Of a DNA stretch of 64,000 bases, positions 1 through 7,068 are shown piece after piece. A program made the translations under genes and the position numbers. Source of the stretch: Desulfobacteraceae bacterium. GTDB taxonomy: Bacteria > Desulfobacterota > Desulfobacteria > Desulfobacterales > Desulfobacteraceae. The first letter of the stretch is position 1, and the number at the start of each line of letters is the position of its first letter. The stretch spans positions 1 through 64,000 of the forward strand of contig JAAELK010000394.1 of NCBI GenBank assembly GCA_024226935.1, read 5' to 3'. The notes beneath the pieces are model-generated. The model was not told the DNA's origin. It saw only the letters and a list, made by a program, of their open reading frames with translations, and searched no databases.

Positions 1-75
1 TATTTCATAATGGGGTTTGTTTCCCTGTAATACCTTTTTTAACACGGCTTCTTTTAATTGGATAGAATATCCCAT
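1..75 (-). CDS. Transposase OrfA-like protein, N-terminal 25 codons
   Basis: A reverse-strand frame starts with ATG at 75 and runs off the window edge. A good ribosome binding site (GAGGTGAT) sits just upstream. The 25 visible residues start MGYSIQLKEAVLKKVLQGNK, which resembles the first helix of helix-turn-helix transposase subunits (IS3/IS911-type OrfA); the family call is from this short stretch only. It abuts a truncated permease copy, which fits an insertion sequence that landed in that copy. Confidence 0.5.
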   Translation of the reverse strand, partial: MGYSIQLKEAVLKKVLQGNKPHYEI

Positions 76-140
76 ATTTATCACCTCAATGCCCCAAATT
101 TAATTTTTAATTGAGACGACATCTATCCTGACACAGGGGG
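1..140 (-). mobile_element. Insertion sequence end, cut by the window edge
   Basis: The segment carries the start of a transposase-like gene and its leader. Homology to the downstream permease gene begins abruptly at about 143, so the element boundary should lie near 120-142. The terminal repeat cannot be fixed because the other end lies outside the window. Confidence 0.45.
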
Positions 141-141
141 C

Positions 142-411
142 TTGGCAGTCACCCTTATCTACCCTGATCTATTTCTAAAAACCCTTGCTATTGTGGGTGG
201 TGTAGGGATAACTATTTTGTTTATAATCCTTCCGGGATTAATTATAGTTAAAATTTCCCATTCAAAAACAATCCAGAATCATCTTATTTTAAAAATCATA
301 GGTTATATAATGACCTTTATAGGCATCGGAGTTATGTGTTTTGTCCTTGGGCAGAACTTTGGATTTTTTACCTTAAATCCGCCACCATTACAATTAGGAG
401 TCTTTTCATGA
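142..411 (+). pseudogene. Truncated duplicate of the aromatic amino acid permease (3' end only)
   Basis: This frame matches the last 84 or so residues of the intact permease at 559-1791 with few differences (both have IVGGVG, VKISHSK and IIGYIMTFIGIGVMCFVLGQ). The nucleotide similarity extends about 20 bases past the stop (TCTTTTCATGAAG). It starts in mid-protein, right after the insertion-sequence edge, and has no plausible start signal. It is a gene remnant left after a tandem duplication; the missing 5' part was probably displaced or removed by the insertion. Confidence 0.8.
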
Positions 412-430
412 AGCGCCGGCGCGCTACAGC

Positions 431-483
431 AGACCTACTACCGGCGACCGCCCAAATGTTTAAACCTTGGGCCTTGGCTTTTA
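431..483 (-). pseudogene. 53-bp scar of the exported nuclease gene
   Basis: Positions 431-480 match 3101-3150, an internal part of the nuclease gene at 2918-3568, in the same orientation with nine mismatches in 50 bases, mostly transitions. Nothing of the gene flanks it on either side. The scar follows the truncated permease copy just as the nuclease follows the intact permease, so a permease-to-nuclease block was probably duplicated and this copy has decayed. Confidence 0.65.
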
Positions 484-558
484 ATTACAACAATAAAGAT
501 ATATCGTGTATATTATTATCAATCACATTTAAACTTAAAAGATGAACTGAGAAATTAT

Positions 559-1791
559 ATGAACGGAAAAACCATACCTTCAAAAATGGCAATTTTCCTG
601 GCATCTCTTCTCGTCTTGGGGAATGTATTAGGAGTCGGGGTACTTGCCTTACCTATTTCAGCAGGCCTCGGAGGATTTTTCCCTGCCCTTATCGGAATTT
701 TTGCAATGTGGCTGTTGATGCTTTTCTCCGCTTTCCTCATTGCCTACAGAATCGACGGGTCAAAAAAGAACTTTGACCTACCCTCTTTTTACCAAGCGGA
801 GCTTGGTAACAGCGGCAAGTGGATCGCAATCATCTGCAACCTGATCATTCTCTATGGCGTGTTGGTTGCTTATCTGAGCGGTATGGCTACAATGCTGGCA
901 AATCTGTTTCCCTCCCTTGTCAACTATCTGCACCTGATTATAATCATCTATTGTTCCATCCTTGTGGCCCTTATTGTGTTTGGACTTAAAGTTCTTCACA
1001 AAGGAATGTCATTTGTTATGATAATCCTGTGGATATGCTTTATAATCATGCTTATAACGAGTGCAGAAAAGTTCCATCCTAAACTGCTCACTTTCACGGA
1101 CTGGAAATATCTTCCTGTCTGCCTGCCCATAGCGATTTCTACATTTCATTTTCACAATATCATCCCCACGGTATGCAGCTCTTTAAATTTCGATAAACCC
1201 GCCACTTACAAGGCAATATTTATCGGGGTTTTTCTCGGACTCATTATAAACCTTTTGTGGGTTATTGTTGTCCTGGGATCTCTGCCTGAAAACCATGCAG
1301 GAACCCACAGCATAATCTATGCACAGATACACAACCTTACCGCAAATGTCCCTTTATCAAAGGTGTTGCATAATCAATATTTTACCATATCAGCGTTGAT
1401 CTTTGCAGTTTTTGCTGTCACTTCATCCTTTATGACAAACGGAGCCGGGTTATTGGGTTTTATCAAAGATCTTTGTTTCAAGTATGCAAAGACAGATAAT
1501 AAACTCCTTGTGGGAACACTTTCTTTCCTTCCTCCCCTGGCAGTTACTCTTATCTACCCTAACCTCTTTCTAAAAGCCCTTGCCATTGTAGGTGGTGTAG
1601 GGGAAACTATTTTGTTTGCAATCCTTCCGGGATTAATTATGGTTAAAATCTCCCATTCAAAAACAACTTCTAACCATCTTATTTTAAAGATCATAGGTTA
1701 TATAATGACCTTTATAGGTATCGGAGTTATGTGTTTTGTCCTCGGGCAGAAATTTGGATTTTTTATCTTAAATCCGCCACTATTACAATGA
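559..1791 (+). CDS. Aromatic amino acid permease (TyrP/Mtr-like)
   Basis: A 410-residue integral membrane protein with about eleven hydrophobic segments. The N-terminal segment has the pattern of the hydroxy/aromatic amino acid permease family (TyrP, Mtr, TnaB): a glycine-rich first helix (GNVLGVGVLALP) followed by SAGLGGFFPA. Family members import tryptophan or tyrosine by proton symport; the exact substrate cannot be read here. Length is normal for the family. No strong ribosome binding site precedes the chosen ATG, and an internal ATG at 586 is an alternative. Its 3' end is duplicated at 142-411. Confidence 0.85.
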   Translation: MNGKTIPSKMAIFLASLLVLGNVLGVGVLALPISAGLGGFFPALIGIFAMWLLMLFSAFLIAYRIDGSKKNFDLPSFYQAELGNSGKWIAIICNLIILYGVLVAYLSGMATMLANLFPSLVNYLHLIIIIYCSILVALIVFGLKVLHKGMSFVMIILWICFIIMLITSAEKFHPKLLTFTDWKYLPVCLPIAISTFHFHNIIPTVCSSLNFDKPATYKAIFIGVFLGLIINLLWVIVVLGSLPENHAGTHSIIYAQIHNLTANVPLSKVLHNQYFTISALIFAVFAVTSSFMTNGAGLLGFIKDLCFKYAKTDNKLLVGTLSFLPPLAVTLIYPNLFLKALAIVGGVGETILFAILPGLIMVKISHSKTTSNHLILKIIGYIMTFIGIGVMCFVLGQKFGFFILNPPLLQ

Positions 1792-1834
1792 GGGGTCTTT
1801 TCATGAAGTACCGGCACACTACAGAAACAAAAAA

Positions 1835-1886
1835 AGGGGTCTTTTTTCCCTCCTGGCTAAGTCCGGATCCAGAACAAAAGACCCCT
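1835..1886. repeat. Copy 1 of a 51-52 bp hairpin element
   Basis: The outer arms AGGGGTCTTTT and AAAAGACCCCT form a perfect 11-bp inverted repeat around TCCTGG..AAGTCCGGAT. A near-identical element lies at 2859-2909. Copy 1 sits just after the permease gene and could act as a terminator, but recurrence with a conserved interior suggests a dispersed repeat. Confidence 0.75.
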
Positions 1887-2105
1887 ATATGGCTTGCTCT
1901 GGATAAAATTTTGCAAAAAATATCTGGAAAATTGGATGGAAACGGTGTTAATATATATGATCTGCCTAAAAAAATGATCAGTTATGGGAACATAAGATAG
2001 GCACAGGAAGTCAGGATGGCAGCCGGCCATTGTTGGTAATTGGTTATATTCTTAAATTCTGCCGGCCTTGTTTTATTAATAATAATTAATATTAAAGGAG
2101 AAACC

Positions 2106-2423
2106 ATGTCTGAAGAATTAGCATTTCGCATCCAGCTTGGCATTATTTTACCAAAACTTAAAGAAAAAATTGCTTCCAGTACAAGTGAAATTCTTGGAGA
2201 CCTTGTAACCGTCCTTCGAGCAGGCACAAGGGAGGGCGAAGAACTTGAGATTGAGTCCATCAAAGAGATGTTCATGAAGGATTTTGAAATTTTCCTTAAT
2301 GATGTGATTTTGCCTGATATTGAAAAGCAGATTCATCCTTCGGTTGAAGAAGAACCTGCCCCGGAAGAAGCTGCTGAAGAACCCGAAGTCGAAGAAGCCG
2401 GTGAAGAAGAACCTGAAGAATAG
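2106..2423 (+). CDS. Small acidic protein of unknown function
   Basis: A 105-residue protein. The ATG at 2106 is preceded by AAAGGAGAAACC, a good ribosome binding site, so an upstream in-frame extension is not used. Residues 1-80 are a soluble, amphipathic, mostly helical region (starting MSEELAFRIQLGIILPKLKE). The last 30 residues are almost all Glu, Pro and Ala. No signal peptide or membrane segment is visible. I do not recognise the family. It lies between the two copies of the 51-bp hairpin element. Confidence 0.65.
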   Translation: MSEELAFRIQLGIILPKLKEKIASSTSEILGDLVTVLRAGTREGEELEIESIKEMFMKDFEIFLNDVILPDIEKQIHPSVEEEPAPEEAAEEPEVEEAGEEEPEE

Positions 2424-2858
2424 AGCATGATTTTTTTCCGGAATATCCGTTTTCTAAAGCTTTTTTAAAATGTATGTTAAACCATTATTTGGGGTTCCAT
2501 TAAATAAATAGGGTAAATTCTCCACGGCGTTTGCTGTAATCCTTTGATGGGGTTATTTAAGTATTCGTCTATGAGAGTTTTCGTACCGTTGTTGGAATAA
2601 GGCCCATCTTGTCCGATTTTTCAGACATATGTTTAATTAATTGTTACATTAAAATGTTATCCTTTCTGATCGATATCTTCATTACAACAATAAAACTATT
2701 CACTGTCAATTTGTGCACACCTAAAATCTTGCCAAGCGCACTGATTGAAACTTTTTTTGCGTGTCATCACTCGTGGCCGATCTTATGATCAACCCCTTTT
2801 TTCACTTCCTTTATTCATAATTTTGGCTATAAGATCAGATCAATGATAAAAATAAATT
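2424..2858. other. Intergenic region with a possible coding remnant
   Basis: No intact gene. On the reverse strand a stretch of about 48 codons without stops (roughly 2478-2620) reads as plausible protein (contains DGPYSNNGTKTLIDEYL) and may be a gene fragment of unknown origin, but it has no start signal. The segment TTGTTGGAATAAGGCC near 2590 is similar to TTGTTGGAATAAGACC near 3945, hinting at shared decayed sequence. Confidence 0.3.
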
Positions 2859-2909
2859 AGGGGTCTTTTTCCATCCTGGACAAGTCCGGATTCAGAATAA
2901 AAGACCCCT
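2859..2909. repeat. Copy 2 of the 51-52 bp hairpin element
   Basis: It has the same AGGGGTCTTTT and AAAAGACCCCT arms as copy 1 and nearly the same interior. Here the interior can pair further (TGGAC-AA-GTCCG). It lies immediately past the stop codon of the reverse-strand nuclease gene and would fold as a strong terminator for it. Confidence 0.75.
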
Positions 2910-2917
2910 TTTCAATA

Positions 2918-3568
2918 TCACGGTTTGCAAACCTCACAAGGCACATATCCGGCATGAATGGCAGCACGTCTATTCTCAAATTTAACAGTACATTTGCTAC
3001 AATTGTAATACTTGCAACCAGACCTGTGAAACTTCAAACTCTTAACATTTCCAGAATAACCTTTTGCTGTTATCGTTTTAGTTATTGCAGGAGAATTGGC
3101 AGATTTACTATTGGCCACTGCCCAAATATTTAAACCCTGGGCCTTGGCGTTTTGTTCGGCTGCTACAAATTGGGCATGATATTTTTTGTTTATCCCATAT
3201 TTTGTATAATATGGGGACCAGCCTCTTCGGACGAGTTCAATGTTAAAATTTACCCCGTCAACGATCACATAAGCCAGCAACCGACCATACCGTCTCCTGG
3301 GTTTGGAGTCAAATTCCAAATCAACTGATTTATTATCTAATCGCTTTTTTGTGTACGCAGAAGCCTTTTTACCCATAAGAGTATTTCTTGATTGATCCAG
3401 ATGAACCGATTCTGGAGTATTAACATTTAATAATCTGATCCGTTCTTTGGTACCCATATAAAGAATGTCAATGGTGTCACCATCCACAACCTTCAACACT
3501 TTATATTGATCAGCAAAGCAGGGTAAAGCCAGGAGCAATATAATCAATATAATAAGGGCTTTTTTCAT
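2918..3568 (-). CDS. Exported thermonuclease-like protein with C-terminal Cys-rich domain
   Basis: A 216-residue protein. The ATG at 3568 is chosen because GGAGG lies eight bases upstream; a TTG at 3574 is too close to it. Residues 1-19 are a signal peptide (cleavage after CFA). Residues 21-150 are a staphylococcal-nuclease fold: YKVLKVVDGDTIDI, RIRLLNVNTPE, the catalytic-type RRRYGRLLAYV and LVRRGW. Residues 170-216 hold cysteines and a HxxGC...CEVCKP pattern as in Ada-type metal-binding domains that follow some bacterial nucleases. It should cut DNA or RNA in the periplasm or outside. It is transcribed with the zinc-finger gene upstream (13-base gap). A scar of this gene lies at 431-483. 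Confidence 0.85.
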   Translation of the reverse strand: MKKALIILIILLLALPCFADQYKVLKVVDGDTIDILYMGTKERIRLLNVNTPESVHLDQSRNTLMGKKASAYTKKRLDNKSVDLEFDSKPRRRYGRLLAYVIVDGVNFNIELVRRGWSPYYTKYGINKKYHAQFVAAEQNAKAQGLNIWAVANSKSANSPAITKTITAKGYSGNVKSLKFHRSGCKYYNCSKCTVKFENRRAAIHAGYVPCEVCKP

Positions 3569-3580
3569 GAACAATACCTC

Positions 3581-3766
3581 CTATTTTTTAAGCGCAACTT
3601 TGACTTCCTGATCTTGTCGAAGTTGGCTTCCATCGATTGTCATCAATCTATGACAATGAGGACACGCCATTTTCAATTTCTGAACCTTTCCCCTGAAAAG
3701 AAACTTGTTGCAATGGGGACAATGAAAAGAGCTTAAACTGTAATCGCTTTGTATCTTTTCCAACAT
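3581..3766 (-). CDS. Com-like zinc-finger protein
   Basis: A 61-residue protein with two CPHC-type knuckles (CPHCNKFLFRG and CPHCHRLM), spaced as in the Com family. Com of phage Mu is a small zinc-finger protein that binds mom mRNA and activates its translation; many bacteria and prophages have relatives of unknown role. GGAGGG ten bases upstream supports the ATG. The gene precedes the exported nuclease and is probably cotranscribed with it. Whether it controls nuclease translation is only a possibility. Confidence 0.75.
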   Translation of the reverse strand: MLEKIQSDYSLSSFHCPHCNKFLFRGKVQKLKMACPHCHRLMTIDGSQLRQDQEVKVALKK

Positions 3767-3794
3767 GACTATTTCACCCTCCTGATAATTGGTA

Positions 3795-3831
3795 CCCCCG
3801 GTTCATTACCAATATTTACCGAAACCGGGGG
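3795..3831. promoter_or_regulatory. 9-bp inverted repeat upstream of the Com-nuclease pair
   Basis: CCCCCGGTT at 3795-3803 pairs perfectly with AACCGGGGG at 3823-3831 across a 19-base spacer. It lies about 30 bases upstream of the zinc-finger gene, so it could be an operator, an mRNA hairpin or a terminator of the decayed sequence beyond. Confidence 0.4.
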
Positions 3832-4090
3832 AGTAAGCTTTAAAATTTTCCTAGGAATGATACTATATTTTAGTTAACGGTATGTCCATATAAGAGAATT
3901 AGTTTTACAGTTTTTTTAAGATATTGGAGTCGTTAGACTCCTTCCTTTGTTGGAATAAGACCAACACCAGGGACTTATCGCACTTTTCGGGGGGCAAAAA
4001 ACCCCTATCCTTTTTTAAAAGCTGATTCATGCATGCCCACCGCAAGGACACGTTACATGCAGTCATCATTGGTTATGATCGTAGCCATAT
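3832..4090. other. Intergenic region without an intact gene
   Basis: I see no usable reading frame or RNA gene. The stretch is likely decayed sequence; it includes the GGAATAAGACC segment similar to one near 2595 and a G6/C4 weak hairpin near 3988. Confidence 0.3.
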
Positions 4091-4520
4091 CTACTGAAAT
4101 GAGCTCAAGTCGATGGCATCACACATCGCTTCCACAGATGTGTGATCACCAGTAGTGGAGATATACAGCGGTCTGAAGTTGTTCCATAAGTGAAATGTCG
4201 ATGGTGTTATTGTTCCTTCCAGGTAAAGGCTAATGGCCAGTGTTTCTCCGTCAGCAATAGTAAGGCTGGCTGCGTCACTATAAACTTTCCCTCTGCGAGA
4301 TATCGTAATACTATTGCTTCCAGAAAAAGTCAGTGTCCTGAGTGTGCTCTGTCATAACAGCGCCGGGTGTGCTTGAATCGTTGATACCAATGCTGGCAGA
4401 GGTGATTTTCATCAGTTCGTCGCCAAAGGCGTTTGAGACTTGAATTCGAACTTGATCTCCTCCTTTAGTAAGCTTGACTGTATGAAAGGCAACAAAAAAT
4501 GATTGAGCTTTCAGATGCAT
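4091..4520 (-). pseudogene. Frameshifted fragment of an SGNH/GDSL-type hydrolase
   Basis: Reading in reverse, one frame (about 4485 down to 4340) gives VKLTKGGDQVRIQVSNAFGD. After a shift near 4335 the next frame gives LTFSGSNSITISRRG and ETLAISLYLEG, then ends at a TAG at 4091. This order matches the N-terminal beta-rich part of large secreted SGNH/GDSL hydrolases, in which a Val-Arg-Ile/Val-Arg-Leu-Ser-Asn strand is followed by a phenylalanine-glycine-rich strand and a Leu-Tyr-Leu strand. The catalytic domain is missing, so this is a remnant. Confidence 0.65.
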
Positions 4521-4864
4521 TTATCGCGCTTCCGGGTGGTATAGGAACGTTTGAGGAAATGTTGGAAATAATGACATTGAACCAGTTGAGATTCATCCAT
4601 AAACCTACAGATTTCCTGAATTCAAACGGTTTTTATGATAAACTTAAAGAATCTTTTGGGTGTGTTCAAAATTTCTGATTCCAGATCGACCACAGGCCCG
4701 GCGGAAGTAAAAGTCAGGTCCGGGAAGGGGCCTTTAAATTGCCATGGCTTCACCCTGCCCATGTCAGTATTGATCAAGGATATAGCGTTCCTCGACCCGA
4801 TTATATCTGGTTTTTTATGGCATGGGTGGAAAAGCATAATTTGTTCCCGGAAAGAAAAGTGTGA
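4499..4864 (+). pseudogene. LOG-family fragment joined to an unidentified C-terminal fragment
   Basis: From ATG 4499 the frame reads IELSDAFIALPGGIGTFEE, the signature of the LOG family (cytokinin riboside 5'-monophosphate phosphoribohydrolase, often misnamed lysine decarboxylase), then KPTDFLNSNGFYD, and stops at TGA 4676. The same frame continues past the stop with HRPGGSKSQVREGAFKLPWL and PDYIWFFMAWVEKHNLFP up to a TGA at 4862; that second piece is not LOG-like and I cannot name it. The N-terminal half of LOG is absent. It overlaps the hydrolase remnant on the other strand at its start. Confidence 0.6.
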
Positions 4865-5118
4865 ATTTCTCTTGACTTGTCTTTTTTTGAATTTTATAAA
4901 TAACTACTATTCATCAAGAGTGCAAATGTTCGTTCGATATTCGTTAAAGACGATGGTGTTGGTTGTTTAGAAAATAATCCTTAGTTTATCCAGCTTTTGA
5001 ATATATTTTTTCATAGATCCAAAGGCCGGGCGGATCCCAGATATTTTATTACAAATTGTACTAGGTAAATTTTGATTTTAGGTAAAATGATCAAACATAA
5101 CTAATAAAAGGTGATTTC

Positions 5119-5544
5119 ATGACAGCAACGATTTTTGAATTTTTGAGCAAGATCGGCTTTACTCATCCCCTTCATCCCGGGTTTACCCACATTCCCATGG
5201 GCATGGCAATAGGTGCTGTGATCTTCAGGCTTGTCTCTTTTTTGCCCAAGTTGAAGTTTTTGGCAAAAACCGGGTACCATTGTGTTGTTCTTGGGCTTTT
5301 GGGAATAGCTCCGACCGTTTTTACAGGATATCTGGATTGGCAGCACACCTATGACGGGGTATGGCAATTTTTAATCATATTAAAAATGGTTCTTGCAGCG
5401 ATCCTGACCATTGGTTTTATTGCTATCCTGATTATAGATGATCCCGGTAATCCCAAGCTGGATAAGAAAACGGCCCTTTATATTTTGATTGTTTTGTTGG
5501 CGATTGGTCTGGGTTTTTCCGGTGGAGAACTTCAATATGGCTAA
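5119..5544 (+). CDS. DUF2231 membrane protein
   Basis: A 141-residue protein with four hydrophobic segments and an N-terminal LHPGFTHIPMGMAIGA motif. The His-Pro...His-Pro/Ile pattern at the start of the first helix is typical of DUF2231, a four-helix membrane family often found beside cytochrome and copper genes; its function is unproven. AAAGGTGATTTC supports the ATG. It leads the oxidase gene cluster, so a role in respiration or heme/copper handling is an inference from context. Confidence 0.75.
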   Translation: MTATIFEFLSKIGFTHPLHPGFTHIPMGMAIGAVIFRLVSFLPKLKFLAKTGYHCVVLGLLGIAPTVFTGYLDWQHTYDGVWQFLIILKMVLAAILTIGFIAILIIDDPGNPKLDKKTALYILIVLLAIGLGFSGGELQYG

Positions 5545-5556
5545 AGGAATGATTTC

Positions 5557-6095
5557 ATGGTGAAAAAATATGTTTTAATATGGGTGGCAATCTGTGTTTT
5601 CTTTCCAGCATACGCTTTTGCAATGGATTATCAGCATAAGCTTGAAGCAAAAAATATGGATCTGTTCTGGAGTATTGATAAGGATCAGATCCATGTCAAG
5701 CTTGTGGCCAGGACAACCGGGTGGGTAGCCATCGGGTTTGGTCCTGAAAAGGCCATGCAGGGCGCCAATATCATAATTGGTGCCGTGAAAAAAGGAAAGG
5801 TCAGGATTGAAGATCACTATGGAGATCGGAAACGGGGTCATTCCAATGATAAAAAGCTGGGGGGGAGAATAATGTTCTTGATCCAGCGGGCGGGGAGGTG
5901 GATGGGGTGACAACAATTTCTTTTTCCCTTGCCCTTGATAACAATAATAAATGGGACAAACCCATCCGTCCTGAAGGAACCAGCCGGGTAATGATAGCCT
6001 ATGGAGCCGGGCAGGATTCTTTCATATCAAGACATAAATACCGGGCCGTCTATGATATTAACTATTCAACCGGTGAAACAAATAAAATAAAATAA
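5557..6095 (+). CDS. DOMON-domain exported protein, frameshifted at a G7 run
   Basis: Residues 1-22 are a signal peptide (cleavage near AFA). The next region has the DOMON pattern DLFWSIDKDQIHVKLVARTTGWVAIGFGP, then HYGDRKRGHSNDKKLGG. The frame then breaks: as written it ends at 5910, but adding one G in the run at 5859-5865 joins it to the downstream frame (GGEVDGVTTISFSLALDNN) up to 6095. DOMON domains bind heme or sugar and often serve in periplasmic electron transfer. The gene lies between DUF2231 and SCO and touches SCO at 6095. Either the run is a sequence error or the gene is off; a length-switching G run is a third option. Confidence 0.75.
5859..5865 (+). repeat. G7 run at the DOMON frameshift
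   Basis: Seven consecutive G bases mark exactly the point where the DOMON reading frame is lost. One more G would restore it. Confidence 0.8.
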
Positions 6096-7042
6096 TGCGA
6101 TTTTTGCCTGTGATAGTGTTGTGCTGCCTGTTGACGGTTTGTGCACCGTCGGCAGGAAGAGCCACGAATGGAACCACAGATGGAACCACAGATGGAACCA
6201 TAGAAGAGCCCGTTAAAGATCATGGCCCTGAGATCATGGAGCAAAATTCGAAAAATACAGCACCGGACCATGGTGGGCATTCAGGCATGATCATGGCTTT
6301 TAAAAAGGAAGAACCAGCCCTGTCGGACCAGGTGAAATTGGAAGAACAATTGGGAGGGTTTATTGAGTTTGACACATCCTTTGTGGATGAAAATAGCCAG
6401 GTTGTAGATCTTAAAACTATTTTTGATAAACCGGTCCTTTTGTTGCCGGTCTATTTTATGTGTGCTTCTGTGTGTACTTTTCTCCAGGCAGATCTTGCCA
6501 ATGTATTAAATCTTGTGGGCCAGACCCCGGGCAAAGATTTTAATATCATCACCTTAAGTTTTGCCGATGATGAAAATGCCGGCCATGCCAAGGCATCTAA
6601 GAAAAATTATGCCAATTTGCTCAAACGTGAATTTCCCATGGAAAATTGGTATTATCTGACTTCCGACAATGAAAATATCCGGAAACTTACAGATTCCCTG
6701 GGGTATTATTTTATAAAAAAGAAGAAACATTTTTATATCCACCCTAATGCCATGGTTGTCCTGGGAAAAGATGGCAAGATTATCCGGTATATTTATGGTC
6801 CCGGCTTTCTTCCCTTTGATGTGGGAATGGCTTTGAGTGAAGCCACAAAGGGTGAACCCGGAATTTCCATCAAAAGGGGGGTCCTCTCCTTTTGCTTTGA
6901 TTATGATCCGGAGAATAAAACCTATGTGTTTAAAATGTTTCGGGTTGTTGGAACGGCCATCCTGATTCTTCTGGTGGCTTTTGTTCTTTTTCTTATCTAC
7001 CCGTCAAAGCGCAGGCGGGAAAAAAGAGCAGACCGAAAGTGA
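6095..7042 (+). CDS. SCO1/SenC-type copper chaperone
   Basis: A 315-residue protein with an N-terminal signal peptide, a thioredoxin-like domain (about 85-265) and a C-terminal membrane helix (about 277-298). The copper-binding CxxxC is C123 and C127 (MCASVC) and the conserved histidine is H216 (FYIHPNAM). SCO proteins deliver copper to the CuA site of cytochrome c oxidase subunit II, which fits the oxidase genes that follow at once. A three-fold 12-bp repeat encodes Gly-Thr-Thr-Asp near residues 26-36. The C-terminal anchor is less usual than the standard N-terminal one, and a His/Met-rich stretch (HGGHSGMIM) lies near 59-67. Confidence 0.85.
   Translation: MRFLPVIVLCCLLTVCAPSAGRATNGTTDGTTDGTIEEPVKDHGPEIMEQNSKNTAPDHGGHSGMIMAFKKEEPALSDQVKLEEQLGGFIEFDTSFVDENSQVVDLKTIFDKPVLLLPVYFMCASVCTFLQADLANVLNLVGQTPGKDFNIITLSFADDENAGHAKASKKNYANLLKREFPMENWYYLTSDNENIRKLTDSLGYYFIKKKKHFYIHPNAMVVLGKDGKIIRYIYGPGFLPFDVGMALSEATKGEPGISIKRGVLSFCFDYDPENKTYVFKMFRVVGTAILILLVAFVLFLIYPSKRRREKRADRK
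6168..6203 (+). repeat. Three tandem 12-bp units in the SCO gene
   Basis: ATGGAACCACAG occurs twice and ATGGAACCATAG once, head to tail and in frame, giving a short Gly-Thr-Thr-Asp linker between the signal peptide and the SCO domain. Confidence 0.8.
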
Positions 7043-7068
7043 ATCGTGTTAAATTGTGTGGAGCTAAA

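Noticed and set aside
2478-2620. 48-codon stop-free reverse stretch in the gap before the nuclease
   Set aside because: It reads as plausible protein but has no start signal or recognisable family, so it was left as a remark.
4635-4970. 111-codon forward frame in the accessory region
   Set aside because: It overlaps the LOG-family remnant in another frame and shows no family resemblance or ribosome site.
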